A DNA stretch of 64,000 nt. Origin: Haloarcula hispanica ATCC 33960. GTDB lineage: Archaea > Halobacteriota > Halobacteria > Halobacteriales > Haloarculaceae. Shown here one piece after another: positions 43,917 to 52,434 of the stretch. Under the pieces are notes generated by a model. The model worked only from the letters and a program-made list of their open reading frames with translations. It was not told the origin of the DNA and made no database searches. The stretch is taken from positions 496,001 to 560,000 of the forward strand of contig NC_015948.1 in assembly GCF_000223905.1 (NCBI RefSeq). Reading direction: 5' to 3'. Made by a program: the position numbers and the translations under genes. Within the stretch, counting starts at the first letter, position 1. The number at the start of each line of letters is the position of its first letter.

Positions 43917-44538
43917 TACTGGAAATATGTCTATCTATCATATTAATTCTACTGTCAATTCATCAGTTGGATATGTGATGTATAATACGGCTACCTAATA
44001 CCCGAGTGAACACCGGTTACGTGTCCGCGAATGTACAGTACTGGTTACAGTTTATAACCGTAGGCTGATACAATAGCTATCTGATGAACTTGCTTTTCGG
44101 AGTGAACTGTTTCCATCGGGCGGTGAAGTTACGGGCAGCGAGATGACTGCTGAGTTCTATCTGACAGCGATCCGCTTCGGCCGAATCACGTTCCGGACAC
44201 ATCGCTCAAAGCCTGTCGGACCGACTTTTTGAAAGTAGCACGCAGCAGATGTGGTTGGGACACATAGATTGCTGCGTGCCAACTACTCATAGTCAGGACC
44301 CATGTATAACAGTTGTGTGATTAATTGAGTAAATATAACTGTCGCGTAGAAACAACGTCGACACACATCACCGATTACAACGGCTAGAGGCCCATTCAGT
44401 TACGATACACCGTGGATCGTTCGTCGACCACCGCTCACTGAGACGAGAGCCGACAGTGTTACAGTAACAACGTCTTTTACCTGTGGGCGTCATCTCTCTA
44501 CACATCCTCGGCTTCCACCGAGATGAAGGTTGGGACAC
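43917..44538. other. 620-base AT-rich intergenic region in the dnaJ-dnaK interval
   Basis: No gene is supported; frames are full of stops. The first 100 bases are AT-rich and carry the promoter of the HalOD1 gene. The rest includes a perfect 10-bp inverted repeat (44238-44247 and 44270-44279) and two copies of GGTTGGGACACAT at 44253 and 44528. A TATA-like TCTTTTACC (44473) may serve the TrmB gene. Confidence 0.5.
44238..44279. repeat. 10-bp inverted repeat enclosing GGTTGGGACACAT
   Basis: GCACGCAGCA (44238-44247) and TGCTGCGTGC (44270-44279) are perfect complements around a 22-base loop. The loop contains GGTTGGGACACAT, which recurs at 44528-44540 over the TrmB start codon. Confidence 0.5.
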
Positions 44539-45348
44539 ATGACATCTGATGCAACACACGAAGAAGCAGTAAGTTTACTCCAGGAGTTGGGCCTGAAAGA
44601 GTACGAGGCGAAATGTTTTGTCGGACTCTCTCGGATGTCCAGCGGTACAGCGAAGGGATTGAGCGAGGTAACGGAGGTTCCGAGAACGCGCGTCTACGAC
44701 GCCGTTCGGATTCTCGAAGCGAAGGGGCTGGTCGAGGTCCAGCATTCGAGCCCCCAGCAGTTCCGGGCTGTCCCGCTCTCCGAGGCCACCGAAACGCTCC
44801 GCGATCAGTACGAAGAGCGCGTCGAACGCCTCCAGTCCGCGCTGCGCGAGATGGGAAGCATCGAGTCCGACGACGACGAGGCCGAGCTACAGGAGGTCTG
44901 GTCGCTCTCCGGGTCCGACGCTATCGAGAACCGTGCCGCGGCAATCATCGAGGAGGCCACTGACGAAGTGGTCCTCGTCATCGGTTCCGACGCGGTCCTC
45001 ACCGAGCCACTGATCGAGCAACTCAATTCCATCGACTCGGATATCGATCTTATCGTCGGTAGCGGGTCCGCATCGATACGGGACCGCGTGGAACGGGAGA
45101 TCCCACGCGCCACCGCGTTCCTGTCGGAACTGGACTGGCTCCGCGGCGAGATAACCCCGCAGGAGGATGCTGCTGTCGGGCGGCTCCTGCTCGTCGACCG
45201 GTCAGCGATGCTCGTCAGCTCAATCGACCCGCAGACCGGCAACGAACAAGCCATCTTCGCGACCGGACTCAGAAACGGACTCATCGTCATCGCGCGCCGC
45301 CTCCTCTCGCAGGGCGTCGTGGAAATGACGCCACTCGAACAGGATTAG
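44539..45348 (+). CDS. TrmB family transcriptional regulator
   Basis: 269-residue TrmB-type regulator with the N-terminal winged helix (VSLLQELGLKEYEAKCFVGLSRM), VPRTRVYDAVRILEAKGLVEV, a coiled-coil linker (RDQYEERVERLQSALREMGSI) and C-terminal effector domain. It is paralogous to the gene at 21609-22415. The ATG at 44539 is preferred; a TTG 9 bases upstream is in frame. The target is unknown. Part of the dnaJ-dnaK interval. Confidence 0.88.
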   Translation: MTSDATHEEAVSLLQELGLKEYEAKCFVGLSRMSSGTAKGLSEVTEVPRTRVYDAVRILEAKGLVEVQHSSPQQFRAVPLSEATETLRDQYEERVERLQSALREMGSIESDDDEAELQEVWSLSGSDAIENRAAAIIEEATDEVVLVIGSDAVLTEPLIEQLNSIDSDIDLIVGSGSASIRDRVEREIPRATAFLSELDWLRGEITPQEDAAVGRLLLVDRSAMLVSSIDPQTGNEQAIFATGLRNGLIVIARRLLSQGVVEMTPLEQD

Positions 45349-45385
45349 CGAACAACGCAGTTCGGGATTTTGCGCTCCCTATCTC

Positions 45386-45703
45386 TCACTCGTCGTAGTT
45401 CTCGAAGAGGAACGCAAGGAGCGGCCGGACCTGCTCGTACTCCGGGCCGCGTGTTACCCAGTGGGTCTCCTGGTCCCATTCGATGAGCCCTATCTCCGCT
45501 AACTTCGGGAGATGCCGGTGATAGAGGTCCGCCGGGATTGCCGGCTCGCCCACTGGTGTCCGACCGCCGTCGAACTCCGAGATGGACGGCCGCCACCGCT
45601 CCGTGTCACGTATCGCTAAGAGTATCTGCCGACGGTCTTCGTGTCGCACCGCGTCGAGGTGGGTGCTCAGCCGCTGCGCTTGTATCTGTTTCTGGTTGCT
45701 CAC
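45386..45703 (-). CDS. DUF7344-like winged-helix protein
   Basis: 105-residue haloarchaeal regulatory protein. Segments HLDAVRHEDRRQILLAIRDT, IPADLYHRHLPKLAEIGLIEWD and THWVTRGPEYEQVRPLLAFL give a compact winged-helix of the DUF7344 type. It is convergent with the TrmB gene and 38 bases from it. Target unknown. Confidence 0.75.
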   Translation of the reverse strand: MSNQKQIQAQRLSTHLDAVRHEDRRQILLAIRDTERWRPSISEFDGGRTPVGEPAIPADLYHRHLPKLAEIGLIEWDQETHWVTRGPEYEQVRPLLAFLFENYDE

Positions 45704-46158
45704 TGTGCGGCCGTACGCTCGACTATCTGATATATATGCGCTATTTTCATTATCTTATACTGTTTTGATTATCAGGGTTACCTGCGCTAGGCGATCCCTA
45801 CTAATACTCCGATTCCTTGGTTAGGAGGATCGGAACAGCGATGTGCCCGCTCACAGCGATTGTCAACTCAACATGATGGAACGCAGCCATGTACTGAACA
45901 GATACTCCTACTGACCCAATCCGACCGCTTCGTGAATCCGACAACGCTCCCCAGACCCGTGGATTCAGCTTCAGCACTTCCGGCACTCAAAAAATATGTG
46001 CCGTTCACCGTTGCGAGCCCGCCAGACACGTCTAACGAGCTGGTGAAAACGACTTATTCTTCGTCATCGTCTTCGAGACGTTCGCTCCGCTCACGTCTCG
46101 AAACACCGGAAGATATCGCTTCGCTCATCTTCCGAGCCGACGACTCGGCCTCGTCCTG
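45704..46158. other. 455-base region between DUF7344-like gene and dnaK
   Basis: No gene is well supported. The right part (46054-46158) is an in-frame open extension of dnaK, and 46072-46134 holds two hairpins. The left part is AT-rich and probably carries the promoter of the DUF7344-like gene. Small frames at 45801-45986 (minus) and 45860-46162 (plus) lack supporting features. Confidence 0.5.
46072..46134. repeat. Two tandem perfect hairpins downstream of dnaK
   Basis: First hairpin: TTCGAGACGT (46072-46081) with ACGTCTCGAA (46093-46102), 10-bp stem, 11-base loop TCGCTCCGCTC. Second: CGGAAGAT (46107-46114) with ATCTTCCG (46127-46134), 8-bp stem, loop ATCGCTTCGCTC. Both loops are of the same CGCT(C/T)CGCTC kind. 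They could end transcription of dnaK or form a structured 3' region. A related motif follows mptA at 20324. Confidence 0.6.
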
Positions 46159-48063
46159 TTAGTCCTCGTCCTCGTCGTCGACGTCTTCGAAGTCGGCGTC
46201 GACGTACTCCTCGCCCTGCTCTGCAGCGCCGCCTGCTGCGCCACCTGGCCCAGCGGCTCCGCCGGCCCCGGCTGCGCCGCCCGGACCAGCGCCCGCGGCA
46301 CCGCCGGCGGCCTGCTGGGCCTGGTCCTGGTACATCTGCTTGCCGATCTCCTGCAGTTCCTCGCTCAGGGTTTCGGTGACCTCCTCGTAGTCTTCCTTCG
46401 TGGCGTCCTCGTCTTCGAGGACTTCCTCGACGTCCTCGATTTTCGCCTCGATGTCGGACTGGAGGTCCTCGTCGATCTCCTCCTCGTTCTCGTCGAGGAG
46501 CGTCTCGGCACGGCGGACCGAGGCCTCGGCCTCGTTGCGGGCCTCGATGCGCTCGCGGCGCTGCTCGTCTTCTTCGGCGTGCTGTTCGGCCTCCTGTTGC
46601 ATCTCCTCGATCTGTTCGTCGGAGAGTCCGGCACCGCCCTCGATGGTGATGTCCTCCTTGTTGCCCGAGCCCTTGTCTTCGGCTTCGACGTTGACGATAC
46701 CGTTCTCGTCGATGTTGAACGACACCTCGATCTGGGGCGTGCCCGCGGGGGCTGGCGGGATGCCGGAGAGCGCGAACGCGCCGAGCAGTTCGTTCTCCTC
46801 GGCGATCTCACGCTCGCCCTGGAAGACGCGGATCTGGACCTGCGTCTGGTTGTCTTGGGCGGTCGTGAAGATCTTCGATTCCTCGGTCGGGATGGTCGTG
46901 TTCTTGTCGATGAGCCGCTCGAACAGACCACCCTTGACCTCGACACCCAGCGATAGCGGCGTCACGTCGAGCAGGACGATGTCGTCCACGTCGCCCGAGA
47001 GGACGCCGGCCTGAATGGCCGCGCCCAGCGCGACGGCCTCGTCGGGGTTGACGTTCTTCTTCGGCTCCTGCCCAGTCATCTCTTCGACCTGGTCTTGCAC
47101 CTGGGGCATCCGCGTCGAACCGCCGACGAGGATGACCTCGTCGATGTCGCTCTTTGTGTAGTCCGCGTCAGCAAGCGCCTGCTCCGTCGGCCCGACGGTG
47201 CGCTCGATGAGGTCCTCGGTAAGGGACTCGAACTTCGCGCGCGTGACCTTCTGTTCGAGGTCCAGCGGCCCGTCGTCCGTGGTCGCGATGAACGGGAGGT
47301 TGATGCGAGTTTCCTTGCGCGAGGAGAGTTCTATCTTGGCTTCCTCGGCGGCTTCGGTCAGCCGCTGGAGGGCCTGCCGGTCGTCGCGCAGGTCGATGCC
47401 GTGTTCAGCCTCGAACTCGTCTGCGAGGTAGTCGATGATGGCGTGGTCCCAGTCGTCGCCACCGAGGTCGTTGTCCCCGTTCGTGGCGACAACCTCGTAG
47501 ACGCCCCCACCGAGATCGAGGATGGAGACGTCGAAGGTGCCGCCCCCGAGGTCGTACACGAGGACGGTCTGGTCGGACTCGTCGTCGAGGCCGTAGGCCA
47601 TCGCGGCCGCGGTCGGCTCGTTGACGATGCGCTCGACCTCGAAGCCGGCGATCTCCCCGGCGTCCTTGGTCGCCTGGCGCTGTCGGTCGTTGAAGTACGC
47701 CGGGACGGTAATGACGGCCTTCTCGATCTCGTCGCCGAGGTACTCCTCGGCGTCGTGTTTGATCTTCTGCAAGATCATCGCCGAGACCTGCTCCGGCGTG
47801 TACTCCTCCCCGTCCAGTTCGACCGAGTAGTCGTCCTCGCCCATGTGGCGCTTGATCGACTGGATGGTCTCGTCGGGGTTCTTTACCGCCTGGTTCTTCG
47901 CCGGTTTCCCGACGAGTCGCTCGCCGTCGTCGAACGCGACGACAGAGGGTGTCGTCCGCTCGCCTTCGCCGTTGACAATGATTTCGGGGTCGCCACCTTC
48001 CATGACCGCGAACGCGCTGTTCGTGGTCCCAAGGTCGATACCCAGAATCTTGTTGCTCGCCAT
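46159..48063 (-). CDS. dnaK: Molecular chaperone DnaK (Hsp70)
   Basis: 634-residue Hsp70. ATPase domain starts with [15 protein letters not shown], with the phosphate motif [21 protein letters not shown] and the adenosine motif [12 protein letters not shown]; substrate-binding domain and lid follow, and the C-terminal end is Gly/Ala-rich with an acidic stretch (DVDDEDED). ATP-dependent folding of proteins with GrpE and DnaJ. The gene follows grpE (gap 165 bases), with its own TATA-like element TTTTAA (48092-48097) before the start. An in-frame open extension follows the stop. Confidence 0.97.
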   Translation of the reverse strand: MASNKILGIDLGTTNSAFAVMEGGDPEIIVNGEGERTTPSVVAFDDGERLVGKPAKNQAVKNPDETIQSIKRHMGEDDYSVELDGEEYTPEQVSAMILQKIKHDAEEYLGDEIEKAVITVPAYFNDRQRQATKDAGEIAGFEVERIVNEPTAAAMAYGLDDESDQTVLVYDLGGGTFDVSILDLGGGVYEVVATNGDNDLGGDDWDHAIIDYLADEFEAEHGIDLRDDRQALQRLTEAAEEAKIELSSRKETRINLPFIATTDDGPLDLEQKVTRAKFESLTEDLIERTVGPTEQALADADYTKSDIDEVILVGGSTRMPQVQDQVEEMTGQEPKKNVNPDEAVALGAAIQAGVLSGDVDDIVLLDVTPLSLGVEVKGGLFERLIDKNTTIPTEESKIFTTAQDNQTQVQIRVFQGEREIAEENELLGAFALSGIPPAPAGTPQIEVSFNIDENGIVNVEAEDKGSGNKEDITIEGGAGLSDEQIEEMQQEAEQHAEEDEQRRERIEARNEAEASVRRAETLLDENEEEIDEDLQSDIEAKIEDVEEVLEDEDATKEDYEEVTETLSEELQEIGKQMYQDQAQQAAGGAAGAGPGGAAGAGGAAGPGGAAGGAAEQGEEYVDADFEDVDDEDED

Positions 48064-48091
48064 CTTACCCGCTCATAGCGGATTGCGCCGG

Positions 48092-48097
48092 TTAAAA
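48092..48097 (-). promoter_or_regulatory. TATA box of dnaK
   Basis: The minus strand reads TTTTAA, centred about 31 bases before the ATG at 48063, leaving a leader of about 5 bases. A second strong TATA-like run (48150-48156) lies further upstream. Confidence 0.45.
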
Positions 48098-48228
48098 GTT
48101 GCTAGATGTACTGACCGGAAAAACGGACAAAGGGGCCTCCTCCGGGCGGTTTTATACTCGGTGGCGTTCCCTGACCGGTGATTATTTAATGTACCGCAAT
48201 ACGACCGCTATACCATCGTGGTCGCCCG

Positions 48229-48915
48229 CTACTCCTCGCTCTCGCTGACGGTGACCTGTGCCTCGCGTAGCACTTTGTCGGCCATCTCGTAGCCCGGCCG
48301 GTGGACATCGGCGATGGCTCCGTCCGGCTGGTCGCTGTCGACGCGGGCGAGCACCTGATGCTGTGTCGGGTCGACGTCTCCGCCGGGCTCGGGGTCGATG
48401 ACCTCGACGTTCTCGGCGTCGAGCACGTCGTCAAGCTGCCGGAGCGTGGACTCGACCCCGCCTCTGATATCGGTGTCCTCGTCCTGTCCGAGCGCGCGCT
48501 CCAGATTGTCCCGAACGTCGAGCAGCCGCGTCACGAGGTCTTCGGTGGCGCGCTTCTGTTCCTGTTCGCGGCGCTTGTCCATCCGCTTTTTGTAGTTCTG
48601 GAACTCCGCTTGCTTGCGCTTGAGCTTCTCCTCTAGCTCCTCGATGTCGTCGTCCTGCTGTTCGACCTGCGATTCGAGACTGTCTACGCGTGTCCGCAGT
48701 GCGGAGAGTTCCCGAGCGACGTCTTCGGGGTCCGATTCGGCGACCCGGTCGACCAGATCGTCGTCGACGTCGAACTCGCCCAGGTCAACCTCGTCCGCGG
48801 TGACGTCCTCGGGGGCGTCTTCGAAATCCGCGTCGACGTTGCCGTCCGCTTGCGCCTCGCTCGCGGTCGACTCCTCCGTCGCGGCCGTGTCGTCGGCTGC
48901 GTCCTGCTCGGTCAT
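48229..48915 (-). CDS. grpE: Nucleotide exchange factor GrpE
   Basis: 228-residue GrpE that exchanges ADP for ATP on DnaK. An acidic N-terminal tail (about 60 residues, rich in Asp, Glu) is followed by a coiled coil (DSLESQVEQQDDDIEELEEKLKRKQAEFQNYKKRM) and a beta domain ending HQVLARVDSDQPDGAIADVHRPGYEMADKVLREAQV. The long acidic tail is typical of halophiles. It precedes dnaK on the same strand. Confidence 0.95.
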   Translation of the reverse strand: MTEQDAADDTAATEESTASEAQADGNVDADFEDAPEDVTADEVDLGEFDVDDDLVDRVAESDPEDVARELSALRTRVDSLESQVEQQDDDIEELEEKLKRKQAEFQNYKKRMDKRREQEQKRATEDLVTRLLDVRDNLERALGQDEDTDIRGGVESTLRQLDDVLDAENVEVIDPEPGGDVDPTQHQVLARVDSDQPDGAIADVHRPGYEMADKVLREAQVTVSESEE

Positions 48916-48990
48916 ACCCGATAGAAGTCGTCACATGGATAAAAGGATTCAGAAACGGTGTGGCGGTGACACTACCCACCGAAGCCGGCG

Positions 48991-49182
48991 TCACAGGAGG
49001 AAGCTAACGACCATCAGGACGAGGAACACGACGACGAGTATCTTCGCTATTCGCATGCTGAGCCCCGCCACGCCCCCCAGGCCGGCCAGCCCAGCAACGA
49101 CGGCGAGGACGAGAAACAGCAGCGCCAGTTCGAGGAACCCGCCACCGGGCTGAAGCGGGACCGCAGTTAGTAGGTGCTTCAT
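48991..49182 (-). CDS. DUF1328 (YtjA-like) small membrane protein
   Basis: 63-residue protein of the DUF1328 family. It has two helices: ELALLFLVLAVVAGLAGLGGVAGLS and IAKILVVVFLVLMVVSFLL. The bacterial family is about 55 residues and lies in the inner membrane; function unknown. The start MKHLLTAVP at 49180-49182 was chosen. Confidence 0.85.
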   Translation of the reverse strand: MKHLLTAVPLQPGGGFLELALLFLVLAVVAGLAGLGGVAGLSMRIAKILVVVFLVLMVVSFLL

Positions 49183-49226
49183 GCCGTTGTGTACCACCCC
49201 ATCCTGATTTATTATAGATCCCCTAA

Positions 49227-49847
49227 TCAGGGACCGATGGCGAACGCGCCGGGGTCGTACTGGAACCGCGTTCGATAGGCAGTCCACTCACCGAGTTCTT
49301 TCAAGCGGTATTTCGCGAAGGAGGGGTTCCGAACCAGTTCCAACTCTGCGAGCCGTTCCCGGACCGGGTCGAAAAGGGTCGCCCAGTCGAGTTCCCGGAG
49401 CGATTCGTCCGGGTTCGCCTCGCTCTCAGTGAACGTTAGTCCGTCGTCTGTTCGCTCGATGGTCCCGTACTGGTACCGGGTCCAGACGGTATACTCACCG
49501 AACGGAACGGTCTCAGTGGGTGGCGGCGGTCGACGGTACTGCGCCTGAAACCGCTGGTGTAGTTCGTCGCCACCCCACAGCACTCCGCGGGTAAGGAGCT
49601 TGATCCGTCGGTTGGCGTCAACACCGCTGTTGTAGACGATACGTGCGTGTTTGTATTCGCTGGACCGGAACTGCTCGGCGACGTCGTCGTCATGGTGGAT
49701 ATCGATCTCGTACTGATACGGCAGTGGCGTCCGACTTGCGCGTTCGAGCACTGAGACCGTCTCCTCGCCCCGGCGCAGGTCGTCGTACGGTCCCGTTCCA
49801 CGCCACTGCGCCGGGTCGGCCTCGTCGGGGTCGACCCATCGGTCCAT
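49227..49847 (-). CDS. Hypothetical protein
   Basis: 206-residue soluble protein, starting MDRWVDPDEADPAQWRGTGPYDD. Basic and aromatic content is unusual for the acidic proteome (RTPLPYQYEIDIHHDDD, WTRYQYGTIER). No recognised domain, membrane segments or metal motifs. Its 3' neighbour on the same strand is the DUF1328 gene; truB lies upstream. Function unknown. Confidence 0.7.
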   Translation of the reverse strand: MDRWVDPDEADPAQWRGTGPYDDLRRGEETVSVLERASRTPLPYQYEIDIHHDDDVAEQFRSSEYKHARIVYNSGVDANRRIKLLTRGVLWGGDELHQRFQAQYRRPPPPTETVPFGEYTVWTRYQYGTIERTDDGLTFTESEANPDESLRELDWATLFDPVRERLAELELVRNPSFAKYRLKELGEWTAYRTRFQYDPGAFAIGP

Positions 49848-49937
49848 ACTAGTACTATGCGTGAAGCGTTCTTAGCTTTTCCCGCGGCTCATGAGTCCCT
49901 GACCCGGAATTATCGACGTTGGCCCCGGAACGACGAC

Positions 49938-50828
49938 CTACACCAGCACGCGGTCGAGTTCGACAACGAGGCCGCTGTCGGCGTCCGGGTCGCCGACGAG
50001 CGTTCCCAGACAGACCGCAGCGCCGTCGGGCGTGACACAGACAACCTGCGAACCCGTCTCGGGCGTCGCGTCGCCGGCTTCGGCCGGCCCAGTTTCGATG
50101 ACACCCGGCGCATACACCGGCGCACCGTCTTCGACTTCCCGAGCAGCACTCGGTGCAATCGTGACCCGCGGCAGGTGGACCAGCGCGCGCTCCGCCGGCT
50201 GGACAATCTCGCGGAGTTTCCCCTCGTCACCCTCGTCGGCAAACGCTAGCGCGTCGACGAGGTCGTGCATCGTCGACAGCGACGCGTCGTCGAAGGTACC
50301 GGTCGCCGTCCGGCGGAGATCGCCCATGTGTGCGCCGGTCCCCGCCGCCAGCCCGATATCGTGACACAGTTTCCGGATGTACGTGCCCGAAGCGCACCGG
50401 ACGCGCAGGAGCAGCCGACGCTCGCCCTGTTCGAGGATGTCCAGCGAGTGAATCCGCCGCGCGCGCAGTTGGCGCTTGACCGCGCTCTTCCGGGGCGGCT
50501 TCTGGTAGACCTCGGTCTCGAACTCGGCGACGATATCCGCGATGTCGGCGGGGGCCTGGTCGTGGAGTTCGAGCACCGTCACGTACTCCTTGACGGCGTC
50601 GTCGAACACCTGCGCCATCCGGGCGGCGTCGCCGAGCAACACGGGGAGACAGCCGGTCACCTTCGGATCGAGGGTCCCGCCGTGGGCGACCCGGTCCTGG
50701 TCGGTGGCGTTGCGGATCCAGGCCGCCACCTGGTGGGCCGAGGGTCCCGGTGGCTTGTCGAGGTTGACGACGCCGAACGAGCGAAGCGAATCGAGGTCCC
50801 GTTCGCCGGGCGGGGCACGGAGTGTCAT
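49938..50828 (-). CDS. truB: tRNA/rRNA pseudouridine synthase TruB/Cbf5-type
   Basis: 296-residue pseudouridine synthase of the TruB/Cbf5 family. The catalytic Asp is in HGGTLDPKVTGCLPV, and the segment GTYIRKLCHDIG and a C-terminal PUA domain (VTIAPSAAREVEDGAPVYAPG) are present. In archaea, this protein works with box H/ACA RNA and Nop10/Gar1 to modify rRNA. Start MTLRAPPGERD at 50826-50828. It follows cmk by 4 bases, in the conserved adk-DUF106-cmk-truB group. Confidence 0.93.
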   Translation of the reverse strand: MTLRAPPGERDLDSLRSFGVVNLDKPPGPSAHQVAAWIRNATDQDRVAHGGTLDPKVTGCLPVLLGDAARMAQVFDDAVKEYVTVLELHDQAPADIADIVAEFETEVYQKPPRKSAVKRQLRARRIHSLDILEQGERRLLLRVRCASGTYIRKLCHDIGLAAGTGAHMGDLRRTATGTFDDASLSTMHDLVDALAFADEGDEGKLREIVQPAERALVHLPRVTIAPSAAREVEDGAPVYAPGVIETGPAEAGDATPETGSQVVCVTPDGAAVCLGTLVGDPDADSGLVVELDRVLV

Positions 50829-50832
50829 CGGC

Positions 50833-51411
50833 TCAGAACTCGTACCGGACGTTCTCGACCGGTGCCTTCCCCTCGTCGCCATCGGGGCTGTATGATTCGA
50901 CAGCGTGGAGGGTCACGCTCAGGACTCCCTGTGGGTCCCAGCGAGCGGTGTTGACCGACAGGTCGTAGATAGAGAGGTCGTCGAAGTCGATGTCGTAGTA
51001 GTCGCTGTAGCGCTGGGCCTCGCTGTCGCCACGCTCCCGGGTTTCGGTCTTTGCCTGTTCGAAGGGCTTGTTCTCCCGTGTCGCGATGCGGTCGGCGCGC
51101 ACATCGAGCGGCGCGGTCAGCCACAGTTTCATGTCGGCGTACTCGCCCGCCATCCAGCCGGCGAGACGGGACTCCAGTACGAGGTCGTCGCGCTCGGCGG
51201 CGATATCCCGGAGCCGGCGGTCCAGATCGCGGTCGATCTGATCGTCCTCCTCGGCGGCTTTGTTCAGTTCGAGCGGCGTCATCCCGCGCTCTTCGGCCAG
51301 CGAGCGGAAGATATCGCCGCCGCTGACGTGCTCGTAGCTCAGGGCGTCGGCCAGGCTCTTGGCAAGCGTGCTCTTGCCGCTGCCGGCCGGGCCGGAGACG
51401 GTAATCAACAT
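50833..51411 (-). CDS. cmk: Cytidylate kinase
   Basis: 192-residue archaeal-type (CMP/dCMP) kinase. The P-loop GPAGSGKST is near the N terminus (about 7-15), then [19 protein letters not shown] and [15 protein letters not shown] with lid segments. Makes CDP and dCDP. Overlap or tight spacing with truB (4 bases) suggests one operon. Confidence 0.94.
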   Translation of the reverse strand: MLITVSGPAGSGKSTLAKSLADALSYEHVSGGDIFRSLAEERGMTPLELNKAAEEDDQIDRDLDRRLRDIAAERDDLVLESRLAGWMAGEYADMKLWLTAPLDVRADRIATRENKPFEQAKTETRERGDSEAQRYSDYYDIDFDDLSIYDLSVNTARWDPQGVLSVTLHAVESYSPDGDEGKAPVENVRYEF

Positions 51412-51456
51412 AGAGGTGTTCGGGGGGCCCCGATAGAAAGGGCTGTCTCTTCGCGC

Positions 51457-52347
51457 CTACCCGGTCGGCGTCGTCTCGACGTTGAGCGCCTTCCGGATGA
51501 TCTGGGTGAACGACAGCGAGCACAGGAAGTACCAGACAATCCACGCCTGGACTGGGCCGGCGACGCTGTTGCTCCACGCTTCGACCTCGCCGAAGATGGG
51601 GAGCGTAATCACCGGGCTCGCGTCGACGCCGGCTCCGAAGACGATCCAGTAGAGCCAGAGGAACAGCGGAATGTTGACCAGCATGATCCACACCATCGGG
51701 CGGAACTGCTGTTTGAACATCCCCATCTGGTCGGTCATCAGCTCCATCTGCTCCTCTTCCAGACGGTCAAGCGCCTCTTGGTCGTCGCGTTCCTTCGCGG
51801 CTTTGCGGCGCTCTTTCAGGTCCTCCATCTTCTCCTGATGGTCGCCCATCCCCGACATATCCATGAGGTTGTCCTGGAGAATCGTCGAGGTGGTGCCGGT
51901 GATGATCGCAAGCACCAGGATGACGACATAAAAGGGAAGCATATCGTTGAGCGGCCCGAGGACAATGTCGATGACCCCGCCTGCGATAACGTCACGGACC
52001 GAGGTCATCGAGTAGCCTGCAAACAGGCCGAGCGTCCCGAGGCCGGCGAGCTTGTCCCACTTCGACCAGCCGCTGTCGTCGTCATCGTCGCTGGGCTCGG
52101 CGTCGGACTCTTCAAGCGCCTCGCGGACGCCCTCGGGATCGTCGATGACGAACCCCTCGCCGTCGGCGTCGATGAGCAGGCCGGATTCGATGAGCCGGCC
52201 CCACTCGCCGCTCGTGAGGTCGTCGCTCACGTCGCTCCAGGTAACGGTCCCGTTCTCTTCGGCCGCAGCGAGTACCGTCGAGAGCGCATCAGTCATTGCC
52301 TCGCCGTCTTCGGCGAGTCGTTCTACCTTCGGCGCGGTACGTGCCAT
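51457..52347 (-). CDS. DUF106 (EMC3/TMCO1-like) membrane insertase with N-terminal winged-helix-like region
   Basis: 296-residue protein. The C-terminal about 200 residues are the DUF106 domain (Oxa1/YidC superfamily in archaea): membrane segments VIDIVLGPLNDMLPFYVVILVLAII, PMVWIMLVNIPLFLWLYWIVFG and AWIVWYFLCSLSFTQIIRK, with cytosolic coiled coil QEKMEDLKERRKAAKERDDQEALDRLEEEQMEL. The N-terminal 80 residues (WSDVSDDLTSGEWGRLIESGLLIDADGEGFVID) look like a winged helix. Standard archaeal DUF106 proteins are shorter, about 170-200 residues. Sits between cmk and adk. Confidence 0.88.
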   Translation of the reverse strand: MARTAPKVERLAEDGEAMTDALSTVLAAAEENGTVTWSDVSDDLTSGEWGRLIESGLLIDADGEGFVIDDPEGVREALEESDAEPSDDDDDSGWSKWDKLAGLGTLGLFAGYSMTSVRDVIAGGVIDIVLGPLNDMLPFYVVILVLAIITGTTSTILQDNLMDMSGMGDHQEKMEDLKERRKAAKERDDQEALDRLEEEQMELMTDQMGMFKQQFRPMVWIMLVNIPLFLWLYWIVFGAGVDASPVITLPIFGEVEAWSNSVAGPVQAWIVWYFLCSLSFTQIIRKALNVETTPTG

Positions 52348-52434
52348 TGTGTGTGCTTGAGGTGCGACGGCATATCAACGTTTTACTCTGACTGTCTCGA
52401 CGATATCGGCCTCGAACGGCGGTTCCGTCGCGTC

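Noticed and set aside
43917..44538. Possible transposase remnant in the AT-rich gap
   Set aside because: Frames are interrupted and no DDE motif or inverted repeat of an IS was found.
45801..45986. 61-codon open frame on the minus strand ending HIAVPILLTKESEY
   Set aside because: Short, no promoter or homologue recognised; possibly a decayed fragment, but not enough evidence.
45860..46162. 100-codon open frame upstream of dnaK on the plus strand
   Set aside because: Poor codon use, Ser-rich tail that is antisense of the hairpins, no similarity.
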